Assembly: GCA_964536025.1 (NCBI GenBank)
Contig: CAZHXA010000008.1
Span: forward strand, 1 to 64,000
Reading direction: 5' to 3'
Origin: RGIG4576 sp964536025
GTDB lineage: Bacteria > Bacteroidota > Bacteroidia > Bacteroidales > Muribaculaceae
Length of the DNA stretch: 64,000 bases
The notes beneath the pieces were generated by a model. The model did no database searches. It was not told the origin of the DNA and saw only the letters and a list, made by a program, of their open reading frames with translations. Positions 24,499-34,637 of this stretch are shown piece by piece; the first letter of the stretch is position 1, and each line of letters begins with the position of its first letter. A program made the translations under genes and the position numbers.

Positions 24499-26949
24499 TT
24501 ATTCGAGTTGTACGATTGTGATGCCGGCACCGCCAAATTGTACATGTTCGTCGCGATAAGATTTAACATTAGGTATAGCATTGAGATACTCGCGTATTCT
24601 TACTTTTAATATTCCTGTTCCTGTACCATGTAAAATTCTTATCTCTCTTGCGTTGAATTGTATTGCATCGTCAATGAAATATGTGACAGCTTGTATAGCT
24701 TCATCGGCTCTCATACCTCTAACGTCAATTTCTTGCTTGAAATTGAGTTGTCGTTTACGCATTTCATCGGTTGTGCTTTTGCTTATGAATGATTTTTCTC
24801 TTTTTTGTGTTGTTTGAGCCTGAGCTGTTTTTAGTTTTTTAATTTCAACTTTTGTTTTTAGATGACCGAATGCAACTATAGCATATTTGTTGTCAATTGA
24901 TAATATTTGACCTGTTGTACTATTGTTTTCGAGAGAGACAAAATCATTTACTGCAAAAGAGACTTTTGTTTGTTGATTATTTGTTGCTTGTTTATTCTTT
25001 TGCTTGTTGCCTTTTGTTGTTATGATTTGAATGTTTTTGTCATTATCATCATTTTCTTGCAAAAGGCGAGATTTGAATTCGTCAAGTTGTTTCCTAATTT
25101 CTTTGGTTTGTTCTTTTTCGGCTTGGGCTCGTTTTATGTCGTGAATTGTACGCTCAATAGTGGAATTGCTTTTGGCAAGCAATTCTTTTGCTTCTTGTCG
25201 TGCTGCATGGATTATTTCTCGCCGTTCTTGATTTAAACTTTCGGCTTGTGTATTGTATTTTTCAATAATAGCATCGATTTTTTTCTGTTTTGCATGAATT
25301 TCTTGACGCTTATTTTCCCAATAGCGTCGGTCGCGTGCAATATCGAGCAAATATTTGTCCATGTTTATGTAATCGCTACCTACGATGCCGGTTGCTTCTT
25401 CGATTACGTTTTGAGGTAAACCAATTTTTCTTGCAATTTCGATAGCAAAAGAACTTCCCGGATATCCTATTGATAATTTAAACAAAGGTTGCATCTTGTT
25501 GCGGTCATATAACATAGCACCGTTTATAATACCTGTATTATCTTCGGCAAAAGTTTTTAAATTTTGGTAGTGTGTAGTGATAACACCAAATGTTTTCTTT
25601 TCATTTAATTGGTGTAATATAGCTTGTGCAATTGCTCCACCTATTTGAGGTTCGGTTCCACCTCCGAATTCATCAATCAATACAATTGTTGAATTGTTGG
25701 CTTTTGATAGGAAATATTTCATATTGGTGATGTGGGAGCTATATGTACTTAAATCATTTTCTAATGATTGTTCATCTCCTATATCAATGAATATATTATC
25801 AAAGATGCCAATGTGAGAATTTTCATATACAGGAGGAAGCATTCCGCATTGTGTCATATATTGTATTATTCCAACCGTTTTAAGACACACTGATTTTCCG
25901 CCTGCGTTTGGTCCTGATATAAGTAAAATACGATTATTCCCATCGAGTTTTATGTCTAATGGTACAACTTCTTTACCATGTTCTTGTAACGAAAGTGTCA
26001 ATGTAGGGTGGCATGCATGATACCATTCGATTAAATGCTCGTTATCGAAATGTGGCATGTTACATTTTAGTTCTTGTGCAAATAATGCTTTTGCACGAAT
26101 GAAGTCGATTTGTCCTAAAATATTATAGGAAACAAGCATGTCATCAATGTAAGGACGAATGAGATTAGAAATTTCGGTAAGTATGCGAATTATTTCTCGT
26201 CTCATATCGGATTCAAGTTCTCGTATTGTATTGTTGGCTTCAACAATTTCACCGGGTTCTATATAGATTGTTTTTCCTGTAGCAGATTCATCGTGTACGA
26301 TACCTTGAATTTTACGTTTGTTCATGGGTGCAACAGGGAGAACTAATCGTCCGTCGCGAACCGATGGAGAAACGTCGGCATCCAATATTCCCGATAATTT
26401 ACCTTCGGTCAATATTCTTCTTAATATGCCGTTTATGCTTGCTGTAGTAGATTGAATGGAGCGTTTAATAGCAAGCAGTTCGGGAGATGCGTTATCTTTA
26501 ATGTTTCCAAACTTATCAAGTATTAAATCAATTTCTTTTGTTATGAAATTGAATTGTTGCATGTCGGCACAAAGTTCACTTAATCGAGGATAGGGCGGAT
26601 TGTCGTTTTCATCTCGTTGGGAGAAAAAAGCGACAACAGCACTTATAGTTTCAAGCGATTTTCGTAAACGGAATAAATCTTCTACCGGCATATAAGATCC
26701 GGCTGCTCTTATTGCATTTAAAGCTTGTGTTAAATCGTGAAAATCATTAAGAGGAAATTCCTCTTGTGTGATTATTATAGATAAAAACTCGTTGGTTTCT
26801 TGTAACTTACATAAAATAGTTTCATAATTGTTAGAATAAGCCATGTTTTTGCAATGAAAAACGCCAAGCGTACTCATGCAATGCTTTTCTAACACTTTAC
26901 GAACTGTGTCGAAACCTATTTTTGATTCAAAATTATTAGGATATATCAT
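24499..26949 (-). CDS. mutS2: MutS2 family ATPase/endonuclease with Smr domain
   Basis: MutS2 in bacteria suppresses recombination or, in Bacillus, rescues collided ribosomes; both depend on its ATPase and Smr domain. At 816 residues it has the full length. The MutS core has no mismatch-recognition domain I. The ATPase shows Walker A 'ISGPNAGGKSVCLKT', the ABC-like 'DEQSLENDLSTYSSH' and Walker B 'TIVLIDEFGGGTEP'. A long coiled coil (about 520-630) follows, then a KOW-like piece ('FVSLENNSTTGQILSI'). The C-terminal Smr nuclease domain (about 742-816) has 'DVRGMRADEA' and 'ILHGTGTGILKVRIREYL'. A -7-like CAAAAATA (26958-26965 on plus) lies just upstream. Confidence 0.94.
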   Translation of the reverse strand: MIYPNNFESKIGFDTVRKVLEKHCMSTLGVFHCKNMAYSNNYETILCKLQETNEFLSIIITQEEFPLNDFHDLTQALNAIRAAGSYMPVEDLFRLRKSLETISAVVAFFSQRDENDNPPYPRLSELCADMQQFNFITKEIDLILDKFGNIKDNASPELLAIKRSIQSTTASINGILRRILTEGKLSGILDADVSPSVRDGRLVLPVAPMNKRKIQGIVHDESATGKTIYIEPGEIVEANNTIRELESDMRREIIRILTEISNLIRPYIDDMLVSYNILGQIDFIRAKALFAQELKCNMPHFDNEHLIEWYHACHPTLTLSLQEHGKEVVPLDIKLDGNNRILLISGPNAGGKSVCLKTVGIIQYMTQCGMLPPVYENSHIGIFDNIFIDIGDEQSLENDLSTYSSHITNMKYFLSKANNSTIVLIDEFGGGTEPQIGGAIAQAILHQLNEKKTFGVITTHYQNLKTFAEDNTGIINGAMLYDRNKMQPLFKLSIGYPGSSFAIEIARKIGLPQNVIEEATGIVGSDYINMDKYLLDIARDRRYWENKRQEIHAKQKKIDAIIEKYNTQAESLNQERREIIHAARQEAKELLAKSNSTIERTIHDIKRAQAEKEQTKEIRKQLDEFKSRLLQENDDNDKNIQIITTKGNKQKNKQATNNQQTKVSFAVNDFVSLENNSTTGQILSIDNKYAIVAFGHLKTKVEIKKLKTAQAQTTQKREKSFISKSTTDEMRKRQLNFKQEIDVRGMRADEAIQAVTYFIDDAIQFNAREIRILHGTGTGILKVRIREYLNAIPNVKSYRDEHVQFGGAGITIVQLE

Positions 26950-27108
26950 ACAAAATACAAAAATAGTGATATTTTTTGTGACAATCTTTTAAAACCTGCT
27001 TTTTATTTGTTGTTGAGGGTAAATTGCATTGAAAATTTTTATTTTTGATGCAAACTTAAAAATAAAAATTAATTTGACGTATATTTGTAAATTATTATCA
27101 TTATAATT

Positions 27109-28272
27109 ATGAAAGAGAATGTTAGATATAAAAAGAATTTGGTCTTTGTTGTGGCATGTTTAGGAATGTGCTTTTTTGGCATAGCTACAATAGTATTGGG
27201 GTCGGTTTTACCTGAATTGAAAGTAAAATTAGGTTTTGATAATTTACAGATAGCTTCAATGGTTGCGTTTATGCCAGTTGGTAGTCTTGTGGGATCAATA
27301 TTTTTTGGCCCTATCGTTGACCGTTTTGGGCATAAAGTAATGTTGATATTAAGTAGCTTTATATTATTGTTTGGGCTTCAAGGTGTCGCTTTTTTTAGTG
27401 AGATTTGGAAATTGCAACTGGCAGTATTTTCCATAGGATTAGGTGGCGGTGTTTTGAATGGCGAGACCAATTCACTTGCATCTGATATTTCAGAGCCAAA
27501 TGAAAAAGGAACAAGATTGAGTATATTAAGTATATTTTACGGAGTGGGAGCGATAAGCATACCTATATTATTAAGGACACTATCGGAATTTTATTCATAT
27601 AACGAAATTCTTTATGGCTTTGGCATAATAATGTTTGCTATGATTTTGTTTTTTTGTACAGTCACATTTCCTGCTCCAAAGCAACCAAAAGGATTTCCGA
27701 TTAAAAAAGGAATAGGATTGTTGAAGGAGAAAGGTTTACTTTTGCTTAGTTTTATTTTGTTTTTTGAAAGTGGTATAGAAGTGTGTTGTAGTACATGGAC
27801 AACCTCTTATTTTGATCAGGTTACTAATGTTACAAAGCCTCAGGCACTTACAGCACTTACGATGATGATAGTAGGGCTTACAATATCAAGAATGATATTG
27901 GCTGTGGTTTATCGTAAAGTAAAACAAGAAAAAGTGTTGCCTTATTGTTTACTTGTAGGTATATGTGGATTTGCGTTGCTTACACATTGTCCAAATGCAG
28001 TAAGAGCTTATTTCGGAATGTTCTTTGTGGGAGCCGGTCTTGCTGCAACTTTCCCTACGGTGTTAAGTGTTATAGGCGGAATGTATGCTTCATTGTCGGG
28101 AACAGCATTCAGTATTGCGTTAGCTGTGGGGTTGTGTGGTCAGATTATTTTCAATTATTCTACAGGAGCTATTTCGCAGTTGTTTGGAGGTATAGGATTC
28201 TTTCCTTATATGATGATTTCAGGCATTGTTGTTATGCTGATTTTGTTTAAACTGAAAAATAACAAAAGATAA
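27109..28272 (+). CDS. Major facilitator superfamily transporter
   Basis: A 387-residue integral membrane protein with about 12 hydrophobic helices in two halves. The MFS loop 2-3 signature is seen as 'GPIVDRFGHKVMLI' (about 66-79). Helix 4 has 'GLGGGVLNGETNSLASDI', an acidic pattern like that of sugar transporters of the FucP/glucose-galactose group, which suggests sugar/H+ symport, but the substrate is not readable. The start ATG follows a -7-like TATATTTG (27080-27087) by 21 bp, without a matching -33. The T9SS type B protein and uvrA follow on the same strand. Confidence 0.88.
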   Translation: MKENVRYKKNLVFVVACLGMCFFGIATIVLGSVLPELKVKLGFDNLQIASMVAFMPVGSLVGSIFFGPIVDRFGHKVMLILSSFILLFGLQGVAFFSEIWKLQLAVFSIGLGGGVLNGETNSLASDISEPNEKGTRLSILSIFYGVGAISIPILLRTLSEFYSYNEILYGFGIIMFAMILFFCTVTFPAPKQPKGFPIKKGIGLLKEKGLLLLSFILFFESGIEVCCSTWTTSYFDQVTNVTKPQALTALTMMIVGLTISRMILAVVYRKVKQEKVLPYCLLVGICGFALLTHCPNAVRAYFGMFFVGAGLAATFPTVLSVIGGMYASLSGTAFSIALAVGLCGQIIFNYSTGAISQLFGGIGFFPYMMISGIVVMLILFKLKNNKR

Positions 28273-28320
28273 AATCCATAATATAGCGTTTGCTATTTGA
28301 ATGTTGTTAATTTTAAGGCG

Positions 28321-29676
28321 ATGAGAATAATAATATTAAATATAGTATTGCTGTTGAGCTTAGGTATAAATGTATTTGCTCAAACTGTTAATTTTTCTGG
28401 AAACGCTCGTGCTGTTTACGAAGAAATACCTGAAAAAAGTACAGGATTGGATAAAATTTTTATTCTTTATGGTACTTCGGGAGTGTCTATGAGTTATGAA
28501 GCAGTAACTGCTACTTCACAAGTGAAATGGTATAGATATGGCTCATTGGGAGGAGGATATGCAGAAGAAATATCCGGAATAAATAAGAATGGAGCAACAA
28601 CAACATTGTCTCAGATTATACCGAATTGTGGTTATATAATAGAAGAAGGACATAAAAGAACATATTTGTGGGTAGTGGATTATGTCGATTATGAATTGAA
28701 TTTAACGGCAATACAACCCTCAAATGATCAGGATTGTGGCAGTATAGCATTAGAAGTTACCGGAAGTGGTGCAGATATTCAATATACGGCTATAAATGGA
28801 GTGAGCAAGAAGATAAACAGAGAGATAACGCTTGCTTATAATACATTGGAGTGGAATGGTGATGGAAAGCAGTGGGTGCAGAAAAAGGTTGAGAAATCGT
28901 ATGCCGGATTTAAATCGGTTATCCACGAAACAGCTCCATTATGTGATACAGAATTTGTGCTGACAGGAGATAAATTTTTGAAATTTTGGGGCGAAAAAAT
29001 AGTGCTTTCTTCTACATTTTATAATACACATTCAATTGATGTACAGGTTGAAGTTGAACAAACTGACCGAAATGTGCCTAATGAGAAAAAAGAAGAAAGT
29101 ACAACATCGCTTGGAGGTTCCGCTCCTGTGGAAATTGTATTTACAGCATATCCAACTGATGCAGTTTCACAACGTGAGTGGCAATTATCGACTGATTCAG
29201 AATTTAGAACGGTTGAAAGAAGTTACACCGATGATGTGTATCAAGAAACGTTTAACGATGCTGGTACTTTTTATGTGAGATATTTGGCAAACAATGCAGG
29301 TGGTACATGTGAAATAATGAGCGAAACTTATACGGTATCAATAGGGGAATCAAGTTTGATATGCCCTAACGCTTTTTCTCCACAAGCATCCCCCGGTGTG
29401 AATGATGAATGGAAAGTGCAGTTTAAATCAATTGTTTCGTTTAAGTGTAGTATATTTAATCGTTGGGGTGTTCAAATATGCGAATTGAACGACCCATCAC
29501 AAGGTTGGGATGGGAAATATAAAGGTAAATATGTAAATCCTGGAGTGTATTATTATGTAATACAGGCAAAAGGTGCCGATGGTAAAAAATATAATTTGAA
29601 AGGCGATATAAATATAATAAATTATGTCGGAAAAGAATCCACCGGAGAAAATTCCGGAGAAGGCGTAATTGAATGA
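28321..29676 (+). CDS. Secreted protein with T9SS type B (CHU_C-type) sorting domain
   Basis: The start at ATG 28321 gives MRIIILNIVLLLSLGINVFAQ, a good signal peptide; an upstream TTG-initiated extension of 8 codons lacks one. The 451-residue protein is beta-rich. The last 85 residues match the gliding-motility-associated C-terminal (CHU_C, type B) sorting domain: 'CPNAFSPQASPGVNDEW', 'CSIFNRWGVQICE', 'GWDGKYKGKYVNPGVYYYVIQAKGADG' in parts, and a final strand 'YNLKGDINII'. The body contains Ig-like stretches ('EIVFTAYPTDAVSQREWQLS', 'GTFYVRYLANN'). It should be exported across the inner membrane by Sec and then by the type IX system to the surface. The binding target is unknown. Confidence 0.85.
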   Translation: MRIIILNIVLLLSLGINVFAQTVNFSGNARAVYEEIPEKSTGLDKIFILYGTSGVSMSYEAVTATSQVKWYRYGSLGGGYAEEISGINKNGATTTLSQIIPNCGYIIEEGHKRTYLWVVDYVDYELNLTAIQPSNDQDCGSIALEVTGSGADIQYTAINGVSKKINREITLAYNTLEWNGDGKQWVQKKVEKSYAGFKSVIHETAPLCDTEFVLTGDKFLKFWGEKIVLSSTFYNTHSIDVQVEVEQTDRNVPNEKKEESTTSLGGSAPVEIVFTAYPTDAVSQREWQLSTDSEFRTVERSYTDDVYQETFNDAGTFYVRYLANNAGGTCEIMSETYTVSIGESSLICPNAFSPQASPGVNDEWKVQFKSIVSFKCSIFNRWGVQICELNDPSQGWDGKYKGKYVNPGVYYYVIQAKGADGKKYNLKGDINIINYVGKESTGENSGEGVIE

Positions 29677-29718
29677 AAAAATATTCCGAAAGGGGATTAA
29701 AAGTTTAAATTACTCTTT

Positions 29719-32550
29719 ATGAAAATGAATGGAGAAGATGTGGATTGTGTATCGGTTTATGGTGCAAGGGTTCACAATCTTAAAAATATAGACGTAGAGA
29801 TACCGCATGGTAAATTAACAGTCATTACGGGATTGAGTGGAAGTGGAAAGTCGTCACTTGCTTTTGATACTATATTTGCAGAAGGTCAACGACGATATTT
29901 GGAAACTTTTTCGGCGTATGCACGTAATATGTTAGGAGTGTTGGAACGTCCTGATGTGGACAAAATAACAGGATTGAGTCCGGTAATTTCAATAGAGCAA
30001 AAGACGGTAAATAAGAATCCACGAAGTACGATAGGAACGACAACCGAAGTATATGACTATTTACGTCTTTTGTATGCTCGAGCAGCCGACGCTTATTCGT
30101 ATGAGTCTGGGGCAAAAATGGTAAAATACACTGAAGAAAAAATCCTTAATTTGATTTTGGAAAAATATGAAGGAAAGCGTATTTATATCCTTGCTCCGGT
30201 TGTTAAGAATCGTAAAGGTCATTATAAAGAATTATTTGAACAATTACGAAAAAAAGGCTTTGTTACAACTCGAGTAGATGGAGAATTGAAAGAGATTATG
30301 TTTGGAATGAAACTTGACCGTTACAAGAACCATAATGTGGAAATTGTTGTGGATAAGTTGAAAGTTGCTGAAAAAGATTTTGCACGATTGAAAGAGTCGG
30401 TAAGCGTAGCTTTTAAGCATGGAGATGGTCAATTGATGATTCTTGAAGCTGATTCGGATAGCTTGGGGCATTATAGTCGTATGCTTATGGATCCTGAAAC
30501 CGGCTTGTCTTATGCAGAGCCTGCTCCTCATAATTTTTCATTTAATTCGCCTCAAGGAGCTTGTCATAAATGTAAGGGACTTGGCTATGTAAATGAAATA
30601 GATATAGAAAAAATAATACCCGATTCTAATGCTTCGATTTATGAAGGAGGAATATTACCTTTAGGTAAATATAAAAATACTCTGATATTTTGGCAAATTG
30701 CGGCAATTTGTGAAAAATATGGTGTTGATTTGAAAACACCATTGATAGATGTGCCTGAAGATGCTATTGATGATATTTTAAATGGTACTGAAGAGCGTCT
30801 TGCTATAAATAATGAAACAATGAGTACGTCAAATTATTTTATGACTTACGACGGACTTTTGAAGTATATTGAAATGCAACAGTCAGAAGACTCTGATTCG
30901 CAAGCTCAAAAGTGGGCAGGACAATTTTTTTCGCGAGTGGAGTGCCCTGAATGTAAAGGGGCAAGATTGAATAGGGAAGCACTACATTATTATATAGGAG
31001 GGAAAAATATTGCAGAACTTGCATCGATGGATATTTCAGAATTGCGAGATTGGATGCTTAATGTAAAAGATTTAATGACTTCGCAACAATGGAAAATTGC
31101 AAGTGAGATTGTAAAAGAGATAAATAGCCGATTAGGCTTTTTGGTTGATGTTGGTTTAGATTATTTGTCGTTGAATAGAAGTTCGGCAACATTGTCGGGT
31201 GGAGAAAGTCAACGCATAAGACTTGCTACTCAAATAGGTTCTCAACTTGTAAATGTATTATATATCCTTGATGAACCAAGTATAGGTTTACATCAACGAG
31301 ATAATCGTCGATTGATAGACTCATTAAAAACATTACGAGATTCGGGGAATTCTATTATTGTTGTTGAGCATGATAAGGATATGATGCTGGAATCGGATTA
31401 TATAATTGATATTGGTCCGAAAGCAGGGCGTAAAGGTGGATATGTAGTGTTTTCAGGAACGCCAAAAGAGATGCTTAAATCACATACGCTGACAGCCGAA
31501 TATTTGAATGGTTGCAAAAAAATAGAAATTTCATCAGTGCGTCGTTCCGGTAATGGTCGTAAATTAACGCTTAAGGGGTGTAAGGGACATAACCTTAAAA
31601 ATGTTGATGTGGATTTTCCATTAGGTCTGTTTTTATGTATTACAGGAGTTTCGGGTAGTGGAAAATCAAGTTTGATAAATGGAACGTTACAGCCTATTTT
31701 AAGTCAACGTTTTTATCGTTCTTCTATTGCTCCGCTTGAATATGATGACGTTGTTGGATTGGAAAATGTTGATAAGGTTGTTACAGTTGACCAATCTCCA
31801 TTAGGACGTTCTCCGCGTTCTAATCCAGCAACATATACTGGAGTGTTTTCTGATATAAGAAATGTCTTTGTGTCTTTGCCGGAATCTAAAATGCGTGGGT
31901 ATAAACCCGGACGTTTTTCTTTTAATGTTGGTGGAGGTCGTTGTGAAGTTTGTAAAGGGAACGGTTATAAGACTATTGAAATGAATTTTTTACCCGATGT
32001 TCTTGTTCCTTGTGAAGAATGTGGCGGAAAACGTTATAATAGAGAGACTTTGGAGGTTAGATTTAAAGGTAAATCGATTGCTGAAGTCCTTGACATGACG
32101 ATAAATCAAGCTGTGGAATTTTTTGAAAATATTCCTTCAATTCTCAGCAAGATAAAAGTATTGCAAGAAGTGGGGCTTGGGTATATAAAATTAGGACAAC
32201 CGTCAAGTACATTATCGGGTGGGGAATGTCAACGAGTAAAACTTGCAACAGAATTATCTAAACGAGACACAGGAAAAACTGTATATATTTTAGATGAACC
32301 AACTACAGGTTTGCATTTTGAGGATATTAAAATTCTTCTTGAGGTTTTAAATAAATTGGTAAAAAAAGGAAATACCATAATTGTAATAGAACATAATTTG
32401 GATGTGATAAAATGTGCTGATTATATTATTGATTTAGGACCTGAAGGTGGAAGAAATGGAGGTAGGGTAATGGCTACAGGAACACCTGAAGAAGTTGTAA
32501 AAAATGAAAAATCGATTACTGCAAAATACTTAAAAGATGAATTAATTTGA
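29719..32550 (+). CDS. uvrA: Excinuclease ABC subunit A
   Basis: UvrA is the damage-sensing ABC ATPase of nucleotide excision repair; with UvrB it loads onto lesions. The 943-residue length is standard. ATP site I: Walker A 'TGLSGSGKSS' (37-46). ATP site II: 'TGVSGSGKSSLING' near 641-654. ABC signatures are 'TLSGGESQRIRLA' and 'TLSGGECQRVKLA', with Walker B 'ILDEPSIGLH' and 'ILDEPTTGLH'. Zinc-binding pairs are 'CHKCKG', 'CPECKG', 'CEVCKG' and 'CEECGG'. It follows the T9SS type B gene by 42 bp and ends in a strong terminator. uvrB and uvrC are not nearby. Confidence 0.97.
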   Translation: MKMNGEDVDCVSVYGARVHNLKNIDVEIPHGKLTVITGLSGSGKSSLAFDTIFAEGQRRYLETFSAYARNMLGVLERPDVDKITGLSPVISIEQKTVNKNPRSTIGTTTEVYDYLRLLYARAADAYSYESGAKMVKYTEEKILNLILEKYEGKRIYILAPVVKNRKGHYKELFEQLRKKGFVTTRVDGELKEIMFGMKLDRYKNHNVEIVVDKLKVAEKDFARLKESVSVAFKHGDGQLMILEADSDSLGHYSRMLMDPETGLSYAEPAPHNFSFNSPQGACHKCKGLGYVNEIDIEKIIPDSNASIYEGGILPLGKYKNTLIFWQIAAICEKYGVDLKTPLIDVPEDAIDDILNGTEERLAINNETMSTSNYFMTYDGLLKYIEMQQSEDSDSQAQKWAGQFFSRVECPECKGARLNREALHYYIGGKNIAELASMDISELRDWMLNVKDLMTSQQWKIASEIVKEINSRLGFLVDVGLDYLSLNRSSATLSGGESQRIRLATQIGSQLVNVLYILDEPSIGLHQRDNRRLIDSLKTLRDSGNSIIVVEHDKDMMLESDYIIDIGPKAGRKGGYVVFSGTPKEMLKSHTLTAEYLNGCKKIEISSVRRSGNGRKLTLKGCKGHNLKNVDVDFPLGLFLCITGVSGSGKSSLINGTLQPILSQRFYRSSIAPLEYDDVVGLENVDKVVTVDQSPLGRSPRSNPATYTGVFSDIRNVFVSLPESKMRGYKPGRFSFNVGGGRCEVCKGNGYKTIEMNFLPDVLVPCEECGGKRYNRETLEVRFKGKSIAEVLDMTINQAVEFFENIPSILSKIKVLQEVGLGYIKLGQPSSTLSGGECQRVKLATELSKRDTGKTVYILDEPTTGLHFEDIKILLEVLNKLVKKGNTIIVIEHNLDVIKCADYIIDLGPEGGRNGGRVMATGTPEEVVKNEKSITAKYLKDELI

Positions 32551-32602
32551 TTTTTGTATGCTTGTTTGAGGGTAAAGGTTGATATTTGTCGAAAAAATGG
32601 TT

Positions 32603-32639
32603 TAAAAATCGTCTAAAATAATTTTTTAGACGATTTTTT
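32603..32639 (+). terminator. Terminator of uvrA
   Basis: A 15-bp perfect stem (32604-32618 with 32624-32638), loop of 5, core ATCGTCTAAA/TTTAGACGAT, with T-rich right arm. Confidence 0.88.
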
Positions 32640-33250
32640 GTTTGTTGTTTGTGAAAATTGTTTACTATATGTAATTCGCTGTAAATTAGTGTGTTGAACT
32701 TAGTTTTATTGGGGTTTAATGAGCTTAGGATAAGTTCTAAAATTGAAATTTTATCTGAATTTAAAGGTTGAAAAAAATATTTCAAGGAAATTGAGTTAGG
32801 TAAAATACCCACAATTAAATTTCCAAATCCAAACAACTTTGATTTTATTACTATTTGCAAATGAATCTCGAACGCTATAAAAGTAGTATTTTTGATGTTG
32901 ATTTATGAATAGATTTACATGTGTGTAAATTCGCAAACAGATAGGGGAGGTAGTTTAAAAAAACTAAATTATAGGAAACTTTACTAATTTAAAGAAATTA
33001 ACAAAATGTGTAATTTGTTGATTCGTGTGTAGATATAATAAAACTCTAAAGATTTTGTTTAGGGTAAAGGAGATAGAAGCTATTTACGAGAGTGTAGTGT
33101 TGTATATGTTATATAAATGTCTATAAAATAAGTATGTATGGTGATTGTTATAAAGTAATACTTTATGGTGTTGACGTTTCTTCTTTTTCGGTGTATTTGT
33201 GCTTTTGAATAGTTGTTCTGATTTTGAAATTTATTTTTTGTAAAACTGAA
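32640..33250. other. Gene-free AT-rich stretch upstream of the XRE regulator
   Basis: No convincing gene on either strand. The one open frame on the minus strand (to 32860) runs through the uvrA terminator and has no family features. Two symmetric sites are visible: TAGTTT-AAAA-AAACTA at 32951-32966 and the 17-bp palindrome ATAAAGTA-A-TACTTTAT at 33150-33166, which lies 84 bp before the XRE promoter and could be an operator. The rest looks like decayed or leader sequence. Confidence 0.5.
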
Positions 33251-33282
33251 TTTGCGTTTTTTATTTTTTGTAACTATATTTG
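33251..33282 (+). promoter_or_regulatory. Promoter of the XRE regulator gene
   Basis: TTTG 33251-33254, 20-bp spacer, TATATTTG 33275-33282, 34 bp before the ATG. Confidence 0.7.
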
Positions 33283-33316
33283 TAATTGTAAAATTAGTAA
33301 TTGTAAATAGCTAAAA

Positions 33317-33784
33317 ATGGATATTGTAAGCCGAATTAAAGAGTTTTTGAGTATAAATGGAATTTCAAATTCAGTTTTTGCTGATAATTGTGAGATACCA
33401 AGACCTACTTTATCTCAACTATTGAATGGCAGAAATAAGAAAATAAGTAATGAGATTTTGGATAAGATTCATTATGCTTATCCTGAATTGTCTATGATGT
33501 GGCTCATCTTTGGAGAGGGTGTGATGAATGAAAATGTTGGTAAAAATGAAACCAATGAGCAAGCTGCCCTATTCGCTGAGAATAATGAATTAGATGATGA
33601 AGATTTTTCTGATGAACAAGATGAGAATCTGAATGATTATAGTCCGGCAATGGCAGAAGTTATACAAACCTTATCTAAAAAAACAGAAGTGAAAAAATCG
33701 AGAGCTGAAAATGTAAAGCGTATAGTAAGTGTCATGGTGTTCTATTCTGATAATAGTTTTGAATCTTTTGTGCCTGATATGTGA
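33317..33784 (+). CDS. XRE-family helix-turn-helix protein
   Basis: A 155-residue protein. The N-terminal 65 residues form a lambda-repressor-like HTH: 'IKEFLSINGISNSVFADNCEIPRPTLSQLLNGRNKKISNEILDKI' covers helices 1-5 in pieces, with the recognition helix at 'PRPTLSQLLNG'. The linker (about 75-110) is very acidic (EDFSDEQDEN). A basic stretch 'KKSRAENVKRIV' and a short hydrophobic tail 'VSVMVFYSDNSFESF' close it. This N-HTH/acidic linker/tail form is common in Bacteroidales, with unknown targets. It has its own promoter and a candidate palindromic operator upstream. pyrK follows after a separate promoter. Confidence 0.8.
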   Translation: MDIVSRIKEFLSINGISNSVFADNCEIPRPTLSQLLNGRNKKISNEILDKIHYAYPELSMMWLIFGEGVMNENVGKNETNEQAALFAENNELDDEDFSDEQDENLNDYSPAMAEVIQTLSKKTEVKKSRAENVKRIVSVMVFYSDNSFESFVPDM

Positions 33785-33804
33785 TTAAATAATTTCGTGA
33801 TTTT

Positions 33805-33835
33805 TTTGTGTTGAAATATATATTTTGTAGCTTTG
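33805..33835 (+). promoter_or_regulatory. Promoter of pyrK-pyrD
   Basis: TTTG 33805-33808, 19-bp spacer, TAGCTTTG 33828-33835, 28 bp before the pyrK ATG. Confidence 0.65.
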
Positions 33836-33863
33836 TAATATACATTAATATATTATAAATGGC

Positions 33864-34637
33864 ATGAAGAAATATATTTCCGATTTTATCGTTGAGTCTG
33901 TTGATAAATTGCATGCAAATTATGGGCTTATAAAGTTGAAACCCTGTGAAGGTGTGTTGCCTGAAATTTTGCCGGGGCAATTTTGTCAAGTTGAAATAAA
34001 GAATTCTAAAAGTACTTTTTTGCGTCGTCCTATTTCTGTTAACTATGTAGATTATGAAAATAATTTATTGTGGTTGTTGGTGCGTCGTGCAGGTGATGGG
34101 ACTAATGCTCTTGTTGATGTTACTACGGGTTCGGTTGTGAATGTTATGTATCCGTTGGGGAATGGATTTAGTGTTCCGGAAGATAAAACAAAACGATTAT
34201 TGTTGATAGGTGGTGGAGTTGGTGTTGCTCCGTTGCTTTATTTTGGTGAAAAATTGAAACAATTGGGCATAGAGGTGAATTTCTTGCTTGGAGCCAGGTC
34301 GGATAAAGATTTGTTGGAACTTGAAGAATTTGAAAGTAGAGGAAATGTGTATTTGTCTACTGAAGATGGTTCGAAAGGAGAGTCGGGATTTGTTACCACT
34401 CATTCTGTGTTGAATGAAAAGTGGGATATGATTTCATGCTGTGGTCCTATGCCTATGATGAAAGCTGTTGCACGTTATGCTGTTAATTGTGGCGTCGATT
34501 GTGAAGTGTCGCTTGAAAATGTCATGGCTTGTGGCTTGGGTGCTTGCTTGTGTTGTGTTGAAGAAACATCTGACCATGGTAATGTGTGTGTGTGTAAAGA
34601 AGGTCCGGTATTTAATATAAAAAGATTAAAATGGTAG
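33864..34637 (+). CDS. pyrK: Dihydroorotate dehydrogenase electron transfer subunit PyrK
   Basis: PyrK passes electrons from dihydroorotate oxidation in PyrD to NAD, via FAD and a 2Fe-2S cluster, forming the PyrD2K2 class 1B enzyme. It has 257 residues. FAD-binding 'FLRRPISVNYVD' is near 54-65, and the NAD-binding 'LLIGGGVGVAPLLYF' near 113-127. The C-terminal cluster ligands are in 'CGLGACLCCVEE' plus a last Cys in 'VCVCKEG'. Its last 7 bases overlap the start of pyrD (ATGGTAG), which implies translational coupling of the two subunits. Confidence 0.95.
   Translation: MKKYISDFIVESVDKLHANYGLIKLKPCEGVLPEILPGQFCQVEIKNSKSTFLRRPISVNYVDYENNLLWLLVRRAGDGTNALVDVTTGSVVNVMYPLGNGFSVPEDKTKRLLLIGGGVGVAPLLYFGEKLKQLGIEVNFLLGARSDKDLLELEEFESRGNVYLSTEDGSKGESGFVTTHSVLNEKWDMISCCGPMPMMKAVARYAVNCGVDCEVSLENVMACGLGACLCCVEETSDHGNVCVCKEGPVFNIKRLKW

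Noticed and set aside
32516..32860. 114-codon open frame on the minus strand
   Set aside because: It overlaps the end of uvrA and runs through the uvrA terminator. Its composition is that of random AT-rich sequence and it has no promoter.
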